Source: Methylotenera sp. (GTDB lineage Bacteria; Pseudomonadota; Gammaproteobacteria; Burkholderiales; Methylophilaceae). From it: DNA of 39,544 nucleotides. Below are positions 29,546 to 39,544 of this stretch, one piece after another (position 1 is the first letter of the stretch; each line of letters begins with the position of its first letter). Location: positions 1 to 39,544 of the forward strand of contig JANYGD010000084.1 in the NCBI GenBank assembly GCA_025359405.1. The letters are read 5' to 3'. The notes beneath the pieces are model-generated. The model was given only the letters and a program-made list of their open reading frames with translations. It did not search any database and was not told where the DNA came from. Both the position numbers and the translations under genes were made by a program.

Positions 29546-29854
29546 ATGATGAAAGGTGGCATGGGCAATATGATGAAACAAGCCCAATTGATGCAAGCGA
29601 ACATGCAAAAAGCGCAAGCTGAGCTCGCAGTGACCGAAGTAGAAGGCGTCGCCAGCAACGGTATGGTGAAAGTGACGATGACTTGCAACAACACTATGAA
29701 ACGCGTAGTAATTGACGATGCAGCCATGGACGACAGGGAGACGCTGGAAGATTTGATATTAATCGCGCTCAATGACGCAAGAGCCAAAGCCGAAGCGACC
29801 TCGAACGCACGCATGAGTGGTATCATGCCGGCAGGTATGAAGTTGCCATTCTAA
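29546..29854 (+). CDS. YbaB/EbfC nucleoid-associated protein
   Basis: MMKGGMGNMMKQAQLMQANMQKAQAELA...GMMPAGMKLPF-type ends; dnaX-ybaB-recR synteny. Confidence 0.95.
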   Translation: MMKGGMGNMMKQAQLMQANMQKAQAELAVTEVEGVASNGMVKVTMTCNNTMKRVVIDDAAMDDRETLEDLILIALNDARAKAEATSNARMSGIMPAGMKLPF

Positions 29855-29863
29855 CTTTCATTT

Positions 29864-30460
29864 GTGAAAAATCCACCTGCTTTAGAGCAACTCATCGATT
29901 CTCTGCGCTGCCTGCCTGGCGTTGGTCCGAAATCCGCACTACGCATGGCGTATTACCTGCTGCAGCGCGATAGAAAAGGTGCAAATGGCCTCGCGTTATC
30001 GCTTGAAAATGCCTTACAAGTGCTTAGTCACTGCACGCTCTGCAATAATTTTTCTGAAACGCCAATTTGCCCGTTATGCGATTCCGAAAAACGCAAGGCT
30101 TCAATGCTGTGCGTAGTAGAAATGCCCACCGATTTAATGATGATGGAACAAACGCAATCTTACAACGGAATGTATTTTGTATTAATGGGCAGATTATCGC
30201 CGCTTGACGGCATTGGCCCGAAAGAAATTAATCTCGATAAACTCATTAAGCGCGCGCAGGATGGCATAGTGAAAGAAGTAATTTTAGCCACCAATTACAC
30301 GGTAGAAGGCGAAGCAACCGCGCACTATATCAGCGAACTACTTAAAACGCGCAACATCGCTGTAAGTCGCATCGCACGTGGTTTGCCGATGGGTGGCGAA
30401 ATAGAATATGTGGATAGCGGGACGCTCGCTCAGGCCATCTTAGAGCGCAGAGGTATTTAA
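29864..30460 (+). CDS. recR: Recombination mediator protein RecR
   Basis: GTG start; [18 protein letters not shown]-x2-C...C-x2-C zinc motif, Toprim [29 protein letters not shown]-like end. Confidence 0.96.
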   Translation: MKNPPALEQLIDSLRCLPGVGPKSALRMAYYLLQRDRKGANGLALSLENALQVLSHCTLCNNFSETPICPLCDSEKRKASMLCVVEMPTDLMMMEQTQSYNGMYFVLMGRLSPLDGIGPKEINLDKLIKRAQDGIVKEVILATNYTVEGEATAHYISELLKTRNIAVSRIARGLPMGGEIEYVDSGTLAQAILERRGI

Positions 30461-31116
30461 GCAGAAATATTTAGTAAGCCCAACAAATCCTTCGGCGTTT
30501 CTATCAGTGCATCCGCACCCCACTCGCTTGGCTTATCGCTCACATCAATATAGCCAAATAACGCCACCACAGTTTTCATCCTAGCCGCTTTACCTGCTTG
30601 GATATCACGCTCGGCATCGCCCACATACACGCACTGTTGCGGCTTAACCCCTAGTTGTTTGCAAGCCAGCAATAGAGTTTCTGGTGATGGTTTTGGTTTT
30701 GATGCATCATCCCCACTCACCACACAAGCTGTGCGCTGATGCAAGCCCATACTTTCGATTAAGCGCAGTGTAAAACGACCTGGTTTATTGGTGACAATTC
30801 CCCATTTTAAATCTTTATTTTCAATAGCTTGCAATAATTCCGCAATGCCATCAAACAACACCGGGCTGCGCGTAAACACGGTATCGTAAATCGCTAAATA
30901 TTCATCGCGCATAGCGATAAAATTGTCGTCACTTGGTGTGATACCAAAGCCTAGACCGATTAATCCACGCGAACCGTGCGACGCGAACGGGCGAATCATC
31001 GCATCGCTTAAGATGGACTTTCCATGTCGTTTTAGCTGAATATTAAGCGCATAGCCTAGATCAGGCGCGGTGTCGACGAGTGTTCCGTCAAGATCGAAAA
31101 GTATCGTGCTTATCAA
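30457..31116 (-). CDS. gph: Phosphoglycolate phosphatase (HAD family)
   Basis: [52 protein letters not shown]. Confidence 0.93.
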   Translation of the reverse strand: MISTILFDLDGTLVDTAPDLGYALNIQLKRHGKSILSDAMIRPFASHGSRGLIGLGFGITPSDDNFIAMRDEYLAIYDTVFTRSPVLFDGIAELLQAIENKDLKWGIVTNKPGRFTLRLIESMGLHQRTACVVSGDDASKPKPSPETLLLACKQLGVKPQQCVYVGDAERDIQAGKAARMKTVVALFGYIDVSDKPSEWGADALIETPKDLLGLLNISA

Positions 31117-31123
31117 ATCTTGC

Positions 31124-31834
31124 CTAACCTTTAATCGTGTGCATCATGTAGTTGACTGAAACATCATCACCCAACCAATAATGCTGCGTGATGGGGTTAT
31201 AACTCATGCCAATTTGATTGATTAACGATAAGTCTGCAACCCGCGCCCAGCTTGCCAACTCAGAGGGTTTAATAAATTTTTCATACTCGTGCGTGCCGCG
31301 CGGCAACATGTTTAGAATGTATTCTGCACCTATCACGGCAAATAAATAAGATTTAGGATTACGATTTAATGTAGAAAAGAAAACATGCCCACTCGGCTTA
31401 ACCAAAGCTGCACAGGCGCGCACCACGCTGGATGGATCTGGTACGTGTTCCAGCATTTCCAAGCAAGTCACTACATCAAAACTAGCAGGTTGTTCTTCAG
31501 CCAATTTTTCGACTGCAACTAAGCGATAAACCACTTCAACGCCGCTCTCTAAACTATGTAACTGTGCTACTTTCAGGGCTTTTTCGCCTAAATCGATGCC
31601 AGTCACTTTTGCACCTTTTTCTGCCATCGATTCACTCAAAATGCCGCCGCCACAACCTACATCCAGTACCGTTTTGCCCGAAAGGGAGACCGCTTTATCG
31701 ATGTAATTAAGTCGCAAAGGATTAATATCGTGCAACGGTTTAAATTCGCTAGTTTTATCCCACCATTTATGCGCTAACTCACTGAATTTATTGAGTTCTG
31801 CTTGATCTAAATTAACATAGTCCAAATTACTCAT
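31124..31834 (-). CDS. ubiG: Ubiquinone biosynthesis O-methyltransferase
   Basis: [78 protein letters not shown]. Confidence 0.96.
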   Translation of the reverse strand: MSNLDYVNLDQAELNKFSELAHKWWDKTSEFKPLHDINPLRLNYIDKAVSLSGKTVLDVGCGGGILSESMAEKGAKVTGIDLGEKALKVAQLHSLESGVEVVYRLVAVEKLAEEQPASFDVVTCLEMLEHVPDPSSVVRACAALVKPSGHVFFSTLNRNPKSYLFAVIGAEYILNMLPRGTHEYEKFIKPSELASWARVADLSLINQIGMSYNPITQHYWLGDDVSVNYMMHTIKG

Positions 31835-33216
31835 ACTGTTGACTCACTAGACTTAAATTGTGCAACCTTGAATTGCTCAACTTTACTCTGCCATTTATTG
31901 ATAATGTCGCTGAATTGTTGCGGCTCTACATTGCTATAGACACCATTGCCGCCATTCGGTTTGTGATATTTCAAATCGCCATTCACCCAAACATGACTTA
32001 CTTGCTCGCGCCCAGCCACATAGACCAAATGCGAAGCTACATCAAAGCATGGCTGCATGTTCATATCACTCATTTTAACAGCGGTTAAATCGGCCAACTT
32101 ACCAATTTCTATGGAACCTATTTTATCATCCAATCCCAAAGCTTTAGCACCATTAATCGTGGCCATTTCCAACGCTTGGTGTGCAGAAATTGCGGTGGCA
32201 TCGCCACTTTGCCCTTTTGCCAGCAATGCAGCTAATCGCATCTCTGTAAACAAATCTAAGCGATTATTGCTAGCCGCGCCATCAGTCCCTAAGCCAATAT
32301 TGATGCCATGTTTGGCGTATTCAGCAATCGTTGCGGTGCCAGAGGCCAACTTCAAATTAGAACTTGGGCAGTGCACGATGCTGCAACCATGTTCAGCCAG
32401 CAATTTAATTTCGGTATCATCCAAATATACACAATGCGCCAAGGTTAAATTGGGCCCTAATAAACCCAAATTCGCTAATCGACTCAACGGCCGCAAGCCA
32501 TAAGTTTGTTCGCTTTCGCCAATTTCATGTTGCGTCTCATGCATGTGCGTATGCACACCAATATTGACTTGCTCAGCTAACGTCATGATGCGCTCAAACG
32601 CTGCATCTGACACCGTATAAGGCGCGTGTGGTGCGAAACTAAAGCTAACCAAAGCTTCGTCACGCAGTGCGTCGCGCGCCTCTAAGCCTTTGTTGATATA
32701 GCTTTCCGCATCATTAGCGTAGTTGGTCGCAAACTCTAACACCACTAGTCCTAAATTAACACGCATGCCTATTTGTGCACTCGCCTCCGCAGCCGCTAGC
32801 GGATAAAAGTACATATCATTAAAGGTGGTAATACCGCCACTTAACATTTCCGCACAAGCTAGCAGCGTACCATCACGCACAAAGCTGGGCGACACCAATT
32901 GTGCTTCAGCGGGCCAAATATGTTTTTCTAGCCATAGCATGAGTGGTAAATCATCGGCCAAGCCACGCATTAGACTCATGGCGGCATGTGTGTGCAAGTT
33001 AATTAACCCCGGCATTAAAACTTGATCATTCAGCTGAATCACCTCAGTTGCTTGATAATTTTCTTGGGCAGATGAAATTGCACAAATATCAATAATGGTA
33101 CCCGATTGAACAACAACGGCCTGACGCTCTAGCAATGTAATGTGGGGAACAATAGGCAGCAGCCAACGGGCTTCAATGATTAAATCTACTTTTAATAAAT
33201 CAAGCTGTGTTTTCAT
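31831..33216 (-). CDS. Amidohydrolase: 5-methylthioadenosine/S-adenosylhomocysteine deaminase-like
   Basis: [60 protein letters not shown]. Confidence 0.88.
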   Translation of the reverse strand: MKTQLDLLKVDLIIEARWLLPIVPHITLLERQAVVVQSGTIIDICAISSAQENYQATEVIQLNDQVLMPGLINLHTHAAMSLMRGLADDLPLMLWLEKHIWPAEAQLVSPSFVRDGTLLACAEMLSGGITTFNDMYFYPLAAAEASAQIGMRVNLGLVVLEFATNYANDAESYINKGLEARDALRDEALVSFSFAPHAPYTVSDAAFERIMTLAEQVNIGVHTHMHETQHEIGESEQTYGLRPLSRLANLGLLGPNLTLAHCVYLDDTEIKLLAEHGCSIVHCPSSNLKLASGTATIAEYAKHGINIGLGTDGAASNNRLDLFTEMRLAALLAKGQSGDATAISAHQALEMATINGAKALGLDDKIGSIEIGKLADLTAVKMSDMNMQPCFDVASHLVYVAGREQVSHVWVNGDLKYHKPNGGNGVYSNVEPQQFSDIINKWQSKVEQFKVAQFKSSESTV

Positions 33217-33263
33217 ATGGCTATTATAACGATTTAAACCATCTCATTTGAAAACGTAGACAA

Positions 33264-33295
33264 TAAAAAACCCCGCTTGCGCGGGGTTTGTTTTT
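33264..33295. terminator. Bidirectional terminator between ompA and the amidohydrolase gene
   Basis: AAAAAACCCCGC-TTGC-GCGGGGTTTGTTTTT. Confidence 0.9.
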
Positions 33296-33306
33296 ACCAA
33301 TCCGAC

Positions 33307-34431
33307 TTAATTACAGCCAGATTCTTTAGTACCTTCGGCACGAATTTCAACACGACGGTTTGGTTGTAAGCAAGCAATCAATTTCTTCGTTGCTTTGTTA
33401 CCTTTACATTGCACTACAGGCTCAGATTCACCCTTACCAGTTGATGTAATGATGCCTGAATCTACACCTTGCGCAACCAAGTAATCTGCAACCATCTTAG
33501 CACGACGCTCAGAAAGCTTTTGATTGTAAGCATCAGAACCAATGCGGTCCGTGTGACCAGTCACTATAACAGCCTTGATTTCTGGATTAGCTTTAATTTT
33601 TCCAGCAGCTTCATCTAACGCCGCTTTACCTTCTGCTTTTAATGCAGTTTTATCAAAGGCAAATAGTTTTTCTGCACTCACTGTAATGGTATCCACTTGT
33701 GGAGTACATTTTACTGGTTCTGGTGCCGGTGCTGGCTCAGGCTCAGGAGCTGGGGCCGGTTCTGGCATTGGCTCTGGTTCTACTGCAGCAATTGGAGCTG
33801 GTTCTGGTGCTGGCTCAGCCACAACTGGTGCTGGTGCGCCAAAACGGATAAGACCGCCTAAATTAAGCAATGTGTTAGCAACTGTACTAGTATTATTAGC
33901 AGCGCCCAATGCCGTTGTGCCAAGGGGAGCACGGCTCCATTGTTCACGCAAGTCAGCTTGAAGACCAATATTATCACTGAATAAATATTGCGCACCTAAG
34001 CCAACATTGCCTAACCATGATGTTTTGCTTGTATTGCCTGCAACACCAGGATATGAATAATCTAATTTATTGCGTGCAACACCTAAGCCTGCAAGCAAGA
34101 AAGGACGAAAGTTGCTACGGCTAAACATGTATAAAGCATCTAAACCTAGTGATGTTTGTTTATAACGACCAGATGCACCCGCGATACCTGTATCTTGGCG
34201 CGCTGTATCGTAACCTAAGCCACCTTGGACATCCCAGCTTTGGCTTAACTCTTTACCCAATTTCAAAAATACGCCCGGGCCATTTTTTGCATTCAAGTCG
34301 CTATCTGTATTCACATAGCTCACACCTGGTACTGCGTACCATGCACCACGAAACATATCTTCAGCTGAAGCTGTAAAGACCGTAAGGCTAAGCGTTGCTA
34401 CAACAGCAAGACCGACTAATTTCTTATTCAT
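33307..34431 (-). CDS. OmpA family outer-membrane protein with Pro/Glu/Ala-rich linker
   Basis: Signal peptide, beta-barrel N-domain, (A/P/E) linker, C-terminal VTGHTDRIGSDAYNQKLSERRAKMVADYL. Confidence 0.94.
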   Translation of the reverse strand: MNKKLVGLAVVATLSLTVFTASAEDMFRGAWYAVPGVSYVNTDSDLNAKNGPGVFLKLGKELSQSWDVQGGLGYDTARQDTGIAGASGRYKQTSLGLDALYMFSRSNFRPFLLAGLGVARNKLDYSYPGVAGNTSKTSWLGNVGLGAQYLFSDNIGLQADLREQWSRAPLGTTALGAANNTSTVANTLLNLGGLIRFGAPAPVVAEPAPEPAPIAAVEPEPMPEPAPAPEPEPAPAPEPVKCTPQVDTITVSAEKLFAFDKTALKAEGKAALDEAAGKIKANPEIKAVIVTGHTDRIGSDAYNQKLSERRAKMVADYLVAQGVDSGIITSTGKGESEPVVQCKGNKATKKLIACLQPNRRVEIRAEGTKESGCN

Positions 34432-34443
34432 TGTAAAAACTCC

Positions 34444-34476
34444 TTGTTAACAAACATCAAACATTTAATTAAATGT
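34444..34476. promoter_or_regulatory. Two palindromes in the ompA leader/promoter region
   Basis: TTGTTAACAA (34444-34453) and ACATTTAATTAAATGT (34461-34476), both perfect, just upstream of the ompA start at 34431. Confidence 0.5.
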
Positions 34477-34503
34477 CTACTCTAGAACTATACTTAATCT
34501 AAT

Positions 34504-35232
34504 TTAACTATGCAACGCTAGACCCAGGCTTTTTTGGGCTATTCCGTTAAATATGTTGTGCTCACGCAACATATTTTTAGTCTCAATAATTTTAGTGCTA
34601 CTTAAATCACTTATACGCATTAAATTGTCGCATACGCCACCTCGAAATCCAATGTATGTTGGATTCATTTCTGTCAAAAAAGCTATATGTTGTGGTCGTA
34701 ACGATCCCGCTAAACCTGATTGTAAGTGATATTGGTGACAAATTTGTGTAAAGTTTTGTAAGTCGTCTTTTGTTTGCACTTGCAGTAAATTTTGCTGCTT
34801 GTTTTTTGTGTCTAACATGGCACCAAAAAAAACAGCCTGTTTTAATTTAGGTAATAAATTTAAATCGATCCGCTCATCTGCAAAAAAAACTGCCACCATT
34901 TTAATGCCGTTACTGGTTAGCACCTGCATTTTTTGCACAAAATCACTCGCATAAAATAGCGGGGAAACCGCGATTTTAATCATATCCACGCCCATTAGGG
35001 CGCGCGCTTCAATATCATCAAGCAATTCACTTAGCGAAGCCTGTTGCTCGCCTACCGTAGTGCTTAATTGCCCGCGACCATTGATGACCTGCACGATGCG
35101 TCTGGTTTTTTCTAAATCAAGTGCGCCAAGCGCGCCAATGCTAGGATCTTTTAAATCAATAATATCTACACCAAGCTCTAACACCAACAATGCTTCTGCT
35201 GCATTTTTTACACTAATCAGCAGTTGCGTCAT
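34504..35232 (-). CDS. mfnB: (5-formylfuran-3-yl)methyl phosphate synthase-like protein
   Basis: LLISVKNAAEALLVLELGVDIIDLKDPSIGALGAL and GLAGSLRPQHI match the MfnB/DUF556 family. Confidence 0.9.
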   Translation of the reverse strand: MTQLLISVKNAAEALLVLELGVDIIDLKDPSIGALGALDLEKTRRIVQVINGRGQLSTTVGEQQASLSELLDDIEARALMGVDMIKIAVSPLFYASDFVQKMQVLTSNGIKMVAVFFADERIDLNLLPKLKQAVFFGAMLDTKNKQQNLLQVQTKDDLQNFTQICHQYHLQSGLAGSLRPQHIAFLTEMNPTYIGFRGGVCDNLMRISDLSSTKIIETKNMLREHNIFNGIAQKSLGLALHS

Positions 35233-35819
35233 GCTTGATTCTCGCCGATTTGTTCAGCATAAAAATTCTCAATGGTTTCTGTCAGCCAGCCCCAAGCTTG
35301 CTTTTCACGCTCGCCCGCAGTTTTGTCTATGGCGATTTGCAAATATTGCAAATCGGCTTGAATTTTTTCGCGTGGCAATAAATGTAATCGGCTCACAAGT
35401 ACTGCTAGCTCTATCACTGCGGCTTGCGCACGATTAAAACCACTAAACGGTTTGTGGTTTACTTCAGCCACTTTTTTCATGATTAAAGCTGGTCTCGTTG
35501 CGTCATCGCGCACTTCAAGCAACTCCAATTCCACGTGCGCTAAACAATCAGCAAGCCTAAAGCTCCTAATTTGATAGTCCTTGATTTTATTGGCTTGCAC
35601 GAGTTCGCCTATTTTTCGATTGGTCAGCGCGCCAGCAAACACGCGCACGTCGTCGGTCAAATTCATCACAGCGCATTTTGTGGCTAAAATATTATCCAAA
35701 GTGATAGATGGTTTGTAAGGCGAAATGACAATAAAATCGCCTTCGTAACGCACACCAAACGGCGTGATATGCGGATTGCCAGCGGTATCAACACTCGTAA
35801 TTATTGTTTCAAGGATCAT
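35229..35819 (-). CDS. DUF447 family protein of C1 clusters
   Basis: MILETIITSVDTAGNPHITPFGVRYEGDFIVISPYKPSITLDNILATKCAVMNLTDDVRVFAGAL; flavin-reductase-like split-barrel appearance. Confidence 0.8.
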   Translation of the reverse strand: MILETIITSVDTAGNPHITPFGVRYEGDFIVISPYKPSITLDNILATKCAVMNLTDDVRVFAGALTNRKIGELVQANKIKDYQIRSFRLADCLAHVELELLEVRDDATRPALIMKKVAEVNHKPFSGFNRAQAAVIELAVLVSRLHLLPREKIQADLQYLQIAIDKTAGEREKQAWGWLTETIENFYAEQIGENQA

Positions 35820-35820
35820 T

Positions 35821-37251
35821 TTATATTGGTTTTTTCTTAGCTTGTTTTTCTTTCAATGAGGCTTCACGATGGCTTTTTCTGTCATCCGTCTTCTGTCCCC
35901 TGTCTTCTGAAACGCCCCATTGCAATTCTTCATCCTGCACATAGCGCTTTTTAAGCTGATATGCAATTTGCGCACGCGCCAGTTCTACGCCCAAATAAAA
36001 CGCATGCGAGGCATCGTTTTCTACTTTTAAATCCGCATAAAATGCAAATGGATCAATAGCTTGCAACAACCCATCGCGGTTATACACATGTACACTATTT
36101 TCACTCACCATAATTCTAAAACTGGTGTCTTTGATTTGCGCTGCAAACTCGGCAATTTCATCTGCATTGTATGAAAACGGCCTCCTATCGTGCAAGCCCA
36201 GCAAGCCATTGCTATAACCGCGTGGCAGTCTGTCATCGCGCTTGGCCGCATGCATCACGCGGCGCGCATTGTCCGCCTCCGCAATCGCATTCACAGCGTG
36301 TGGGCTGACAGAAGTTGCCAATACCGCGTTGATATTCAGCTCGCTAATTAGTCCAAACAAAATGGCATTAATCCCCGTGGTGTCGGCATCGGTGAGCTCG
36401 GTTACGTTGCCAATGCCCATCATAATTTGAATCTGCGGATATTTTTTGCGCAATTTGTGATAACGCACAATCGAATCTGCCAGCCCAAAATGAATCGGAT
36501 CCAAAATCGCATCCGCAATAAATGGTTTGCCTTTTTTTAGGCAAACTTCAATGGCGCGATAAAGTGATGCCATATTACCAGGTCGGCTGGGAATCAATAT
36601 TGGTGAGGCATCCACGGCATCAGCAATCCACAGTGTTTTTTCGGTTAAACTCAGTAAATAATCCGCGCCCGCCTTGCCCGCCAGTAGCAATTCGTCAGCG
36701 TTCATGCTGTCCACACTCACTTTAAAACCAGCAGATTTGAGTTGCTTAATCGCATCAGCCAAATGTTTAAATGGTTTATTTGGCAGGCAACCTAAATCAA
36801 TCACGTTGGCGCCCTGCGCTTGAAAAAACGCGGCTTTAGCCAATATTTTCTCTACTGTTAAATCGGGCACATCCACAATCTCGGCAAAAATTTGCACACT
36901 GTATTGGCTTAAATCGGGCGCAACTCCATTTTGCCCAAAATATTCAGGTAAATCTTTTAAGTCGTCTGGCCCGCGCTCCACTGGAATACCGTATTGGCGG
37001 TGCAATTGACTTAAATCGCCCTGACATAGGCCAGGCAAAATCATCTTATTCGCATTGCCCGTATTTTTTAAGCGTCGCGCGATCATTCCTGGCGTCATCA
37101 AAGCGGCGACGGAAACGCCAATTTGCTTAACGCGGTATTTGAATTTGGGCGTTTTGGGGTTAGCTTGCACTTCTTGTAAGACTTTATTCAAGCTTTTTTC
37201 GGCCAGTTTTCCAGTTAAAAAAAGTAAATTTTCAGTTTTATTTGAATTCAT
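35821..37251 (-). CDS. Dihydropteroate synthase-like protein of C1 clusters
   Basis: LFLTGKLAEKSLNKVLQ, ANVIDLGCLPNKPFKHLADAIKQLKSAGFKVSVDSMNADELLLAGKAGADYLLS (DHPS-like barrel). Confidence 0.85.
   Translation of the reverse strand: MNSNKTENLLFLTGKLAEKSLNKVLQEVQANPKTPKFKYRVKQIGVSVAALMTPGMIARRLKNTGNANKMILPGLCQGDLSQLHRQYGIPVERGPDDLKDLPEYFGQNGVAPDLSQYSVQIFAEIVDVPDLTVEKILAKAAFFQAQGANVIDLGCLPNKPFKHLADAIKQLKSAGFKVSVDSMNADELLLAGKAGADYLLSLTEKTLWIADAVDASPILIPSRPGNMASLYRAIEVCLKKGKPFIADAILDPIHFGLADSIVRYHKLRKKYPQIQIMMGIGNVTELTDADTTGINAILFGLISELNINAVLATSVSPHAVNAIAEADNARRVMHAAKRDDRLPRGYSNGLLGLHDRRPFSYNADEIAEFAAQIKDTSFRIMVSENSVHVYNRDGLLQAIDPFAFYADLKVENDASHAFYLGVELARAQIAYQLKKRYVQDEELQWGVSEDRGQKTDDRKSHREASLKEKQAKKKPI
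35880..35907. repeat. Degenerate 7-bp tandem repeat, 4 units, in the 3' end of the DHPS-like gene
   Basis: TGTCATC CGTCTTC TGTCCCC TGTCTTC (plus strand); minus-strand consensus GAWGACA. Confidence 0.75.
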
Positions 37252-37786
37252 TTAAGCGCGTATGAACTGCATCAGTCAGCGAGTTAATATCAGCTACAAT
37301 TTTGATTGCCTCAAAACCGGCTAATTTTGTGACATTATCCAGATCAATTTTGCGAGGATAAACATTTACAAAATTATCTCGCGGCGCCTCTGACTCCAAT
37401 TCTGGCGCGGTGTCACACGCGAATATAATACTCGCCACACGCGTTTTACCTGCTTGCGCAAATAAATTAGTAACTAGCGAATCTGAAAATCCATAGGCCA
37501 TTTTTGCGATAGTGTTCGATGTTGCCGGCGCGATGACCAGTGTGTGATATTTGCCTGCATAAAACAACTCCACAGGCACACTACTGGCGGTTTTGTCTTG
37601 GTAAATCTTGTGACCTGCCGCATCCAATTGCGCTTGAAAACCATATTGTTTGATGATTTCAGCCGCGGCAAGACTCAAAAAAATATCCACGTTTTCAAGC
37701 ATTTGCAGAATATTTAGGCATTCACGCAAATAATGACCCGAGCCTGTTATTGCCCACGCTAAACGCTGATTTGGATGATTAGCCAA
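37238..37786 (-). CDS. Flavoprotein, DmrB/AfpA-like (candidate dihydromethanopterin reductase)
   Basis: LAWAITGSGHYLRECLNIL, LVIAPATSNTIAKMAYGFSDSLVTNLFAQAGK flavoprotein motifs; C1 context. Confidence 0.75.
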   Translation of the reverse strand: MANHPNQRLAWAITGSGHYLRECLNILQMLENVDIFLSLAAAEIIKQYGFQAQLDAAGHKIYQDKTASSVPVELFYAGKYHTLVIAPATSNTIAKMAYGFSDSLVTNLFAQAGKTRVASIIFACDTAPELESEAPRDNFVNVYPRKIDLDNVTKLAGFEAIKIVADINSLTDAVHTRLNEFK

Positions 37787-37788
37787 CT

Positions 37789-39111
<1,323 letters not shown>

Positions 39112-39126
39112 TTACTACTTTTTTGA

Positions 39127-39544
39127 TTAAATTTTAAGTGCTTCAATTAGCCATTCGCCATCGCGCAAAACTAGCGCGGTATCACAATTAAGCTCACTGG
39201 CATTGATTAGTGCATTAGGCAAAGCCTGTATCACCACTAAGCCTTCCGCACGTAACGCCTCAATTTTATTTAGTAACGATTTATCGTTTCCATCTGGCGC
39301 TAAAATCGCCTTAGACAAGCTGGCTGGCGCAAGCGCTGAAACCACTCCACGCAAATCTAAACTAAAACCAGTGGCAGGGCGAGCACGACCAAAGGCGATG
39401 CCTACTTCGTCGTAGCGTCCGCCCAGCGCCAGTGGGCCTGCGTAGCCTTGCGCATATGCCGCAAACACAATGCCACTGTGGTAGTGGTAGCCACGTAGCT
39501 CGCACAAATCAAAACCAACTTGCACGTTTAAATCTTGCAATTTA
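39127..39544 (-). CDS. hisZ: ATP phosphoribosyltransferase regulatory subunit (partial; N-terminal part outside window)
   Basis: LNVQVGFDLCELRGYHYHSGIVFAAYAQGYAGPLALGGRYDEVG, HisZ-like; upstream of purA. Confidence 0.88.
   Translation of the reverse strand, partial: KLQDLNVQVGFDLCELRGYHYHSGIVFAAYAQGYAGPLALGGRYDEVGIAFGRARPATGFSLDLRGVVSALAPASLSKAILAPDGNDKSLLNKIEALRAEGLVVIQALPNALINASELNCDTALVLRDGEWLIEALKI

Noticed and set aside
33575-33961. ORF 33575-33961 plus, Gly/Ser/Ala-rich
   Set aside because: Antisense reading of the Pro/Glu/Ala-rich OmpA linker; no independent support.

Overview
The window looks like a low-GC betaproteobacterial methylotroph chromosome (Methylophilaceae-like; inferred from gene content, no database search run). 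Its main feature is a one-carbon (C1) island. A minus-strand block at about 14.5-6.3 kb carries MptG-like RFAP synthase, MtdB, OrfY-type ATP-grasp, Mch, RimK/MptN-like ATP-grasp, CitG-like protein, transaldolase, 3-hexulose-6-phosphate synthase (HPS) and isomerase (PHI). A plus-strand HisA/HisF-related gene follows, then a second minus-strand block at about 5.5-0.9 kb: MfnD-like, MfnF-like, PabB, MfnE-like kinase and a PCD-like protein. A third C1 block sits downstream of hisZ-purA at 37.8-34.5 kb: DmrB/AfpA-like flavoprotein, DHPS-like protein, DUF447 and MfnB. In total 19 genes plausibly belong to tetrahydromethanopterin (H4MPT), methylofuran and RuMP metabolism, and several have no settled biochemical role. 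The rest is mostly ordinary chromosome: ppsA-ppsR, chrA, tRNA-Ser(GGA), adenylate cyclase, aldehyde dehydrogenase + DUF779, a PAS/GGDEF/EAL protein, 4.5S SRP RNA, dnaX-ybaB-recR, gph, ubiG, mtaD-like, ompA, purA and partial hisZ. An IS3-like end lies at the left edge. Notable sequence-level observations are a divergent 5'-overlapping gene pair (mfnD-like/hisAF), a terminator between HPS and PHI, long inverted repeats in the HPS leader, a 7-bp tandem repeat inside the DHPS-like gene tail, palindromes in the ompA leader and a structured region after ffs.
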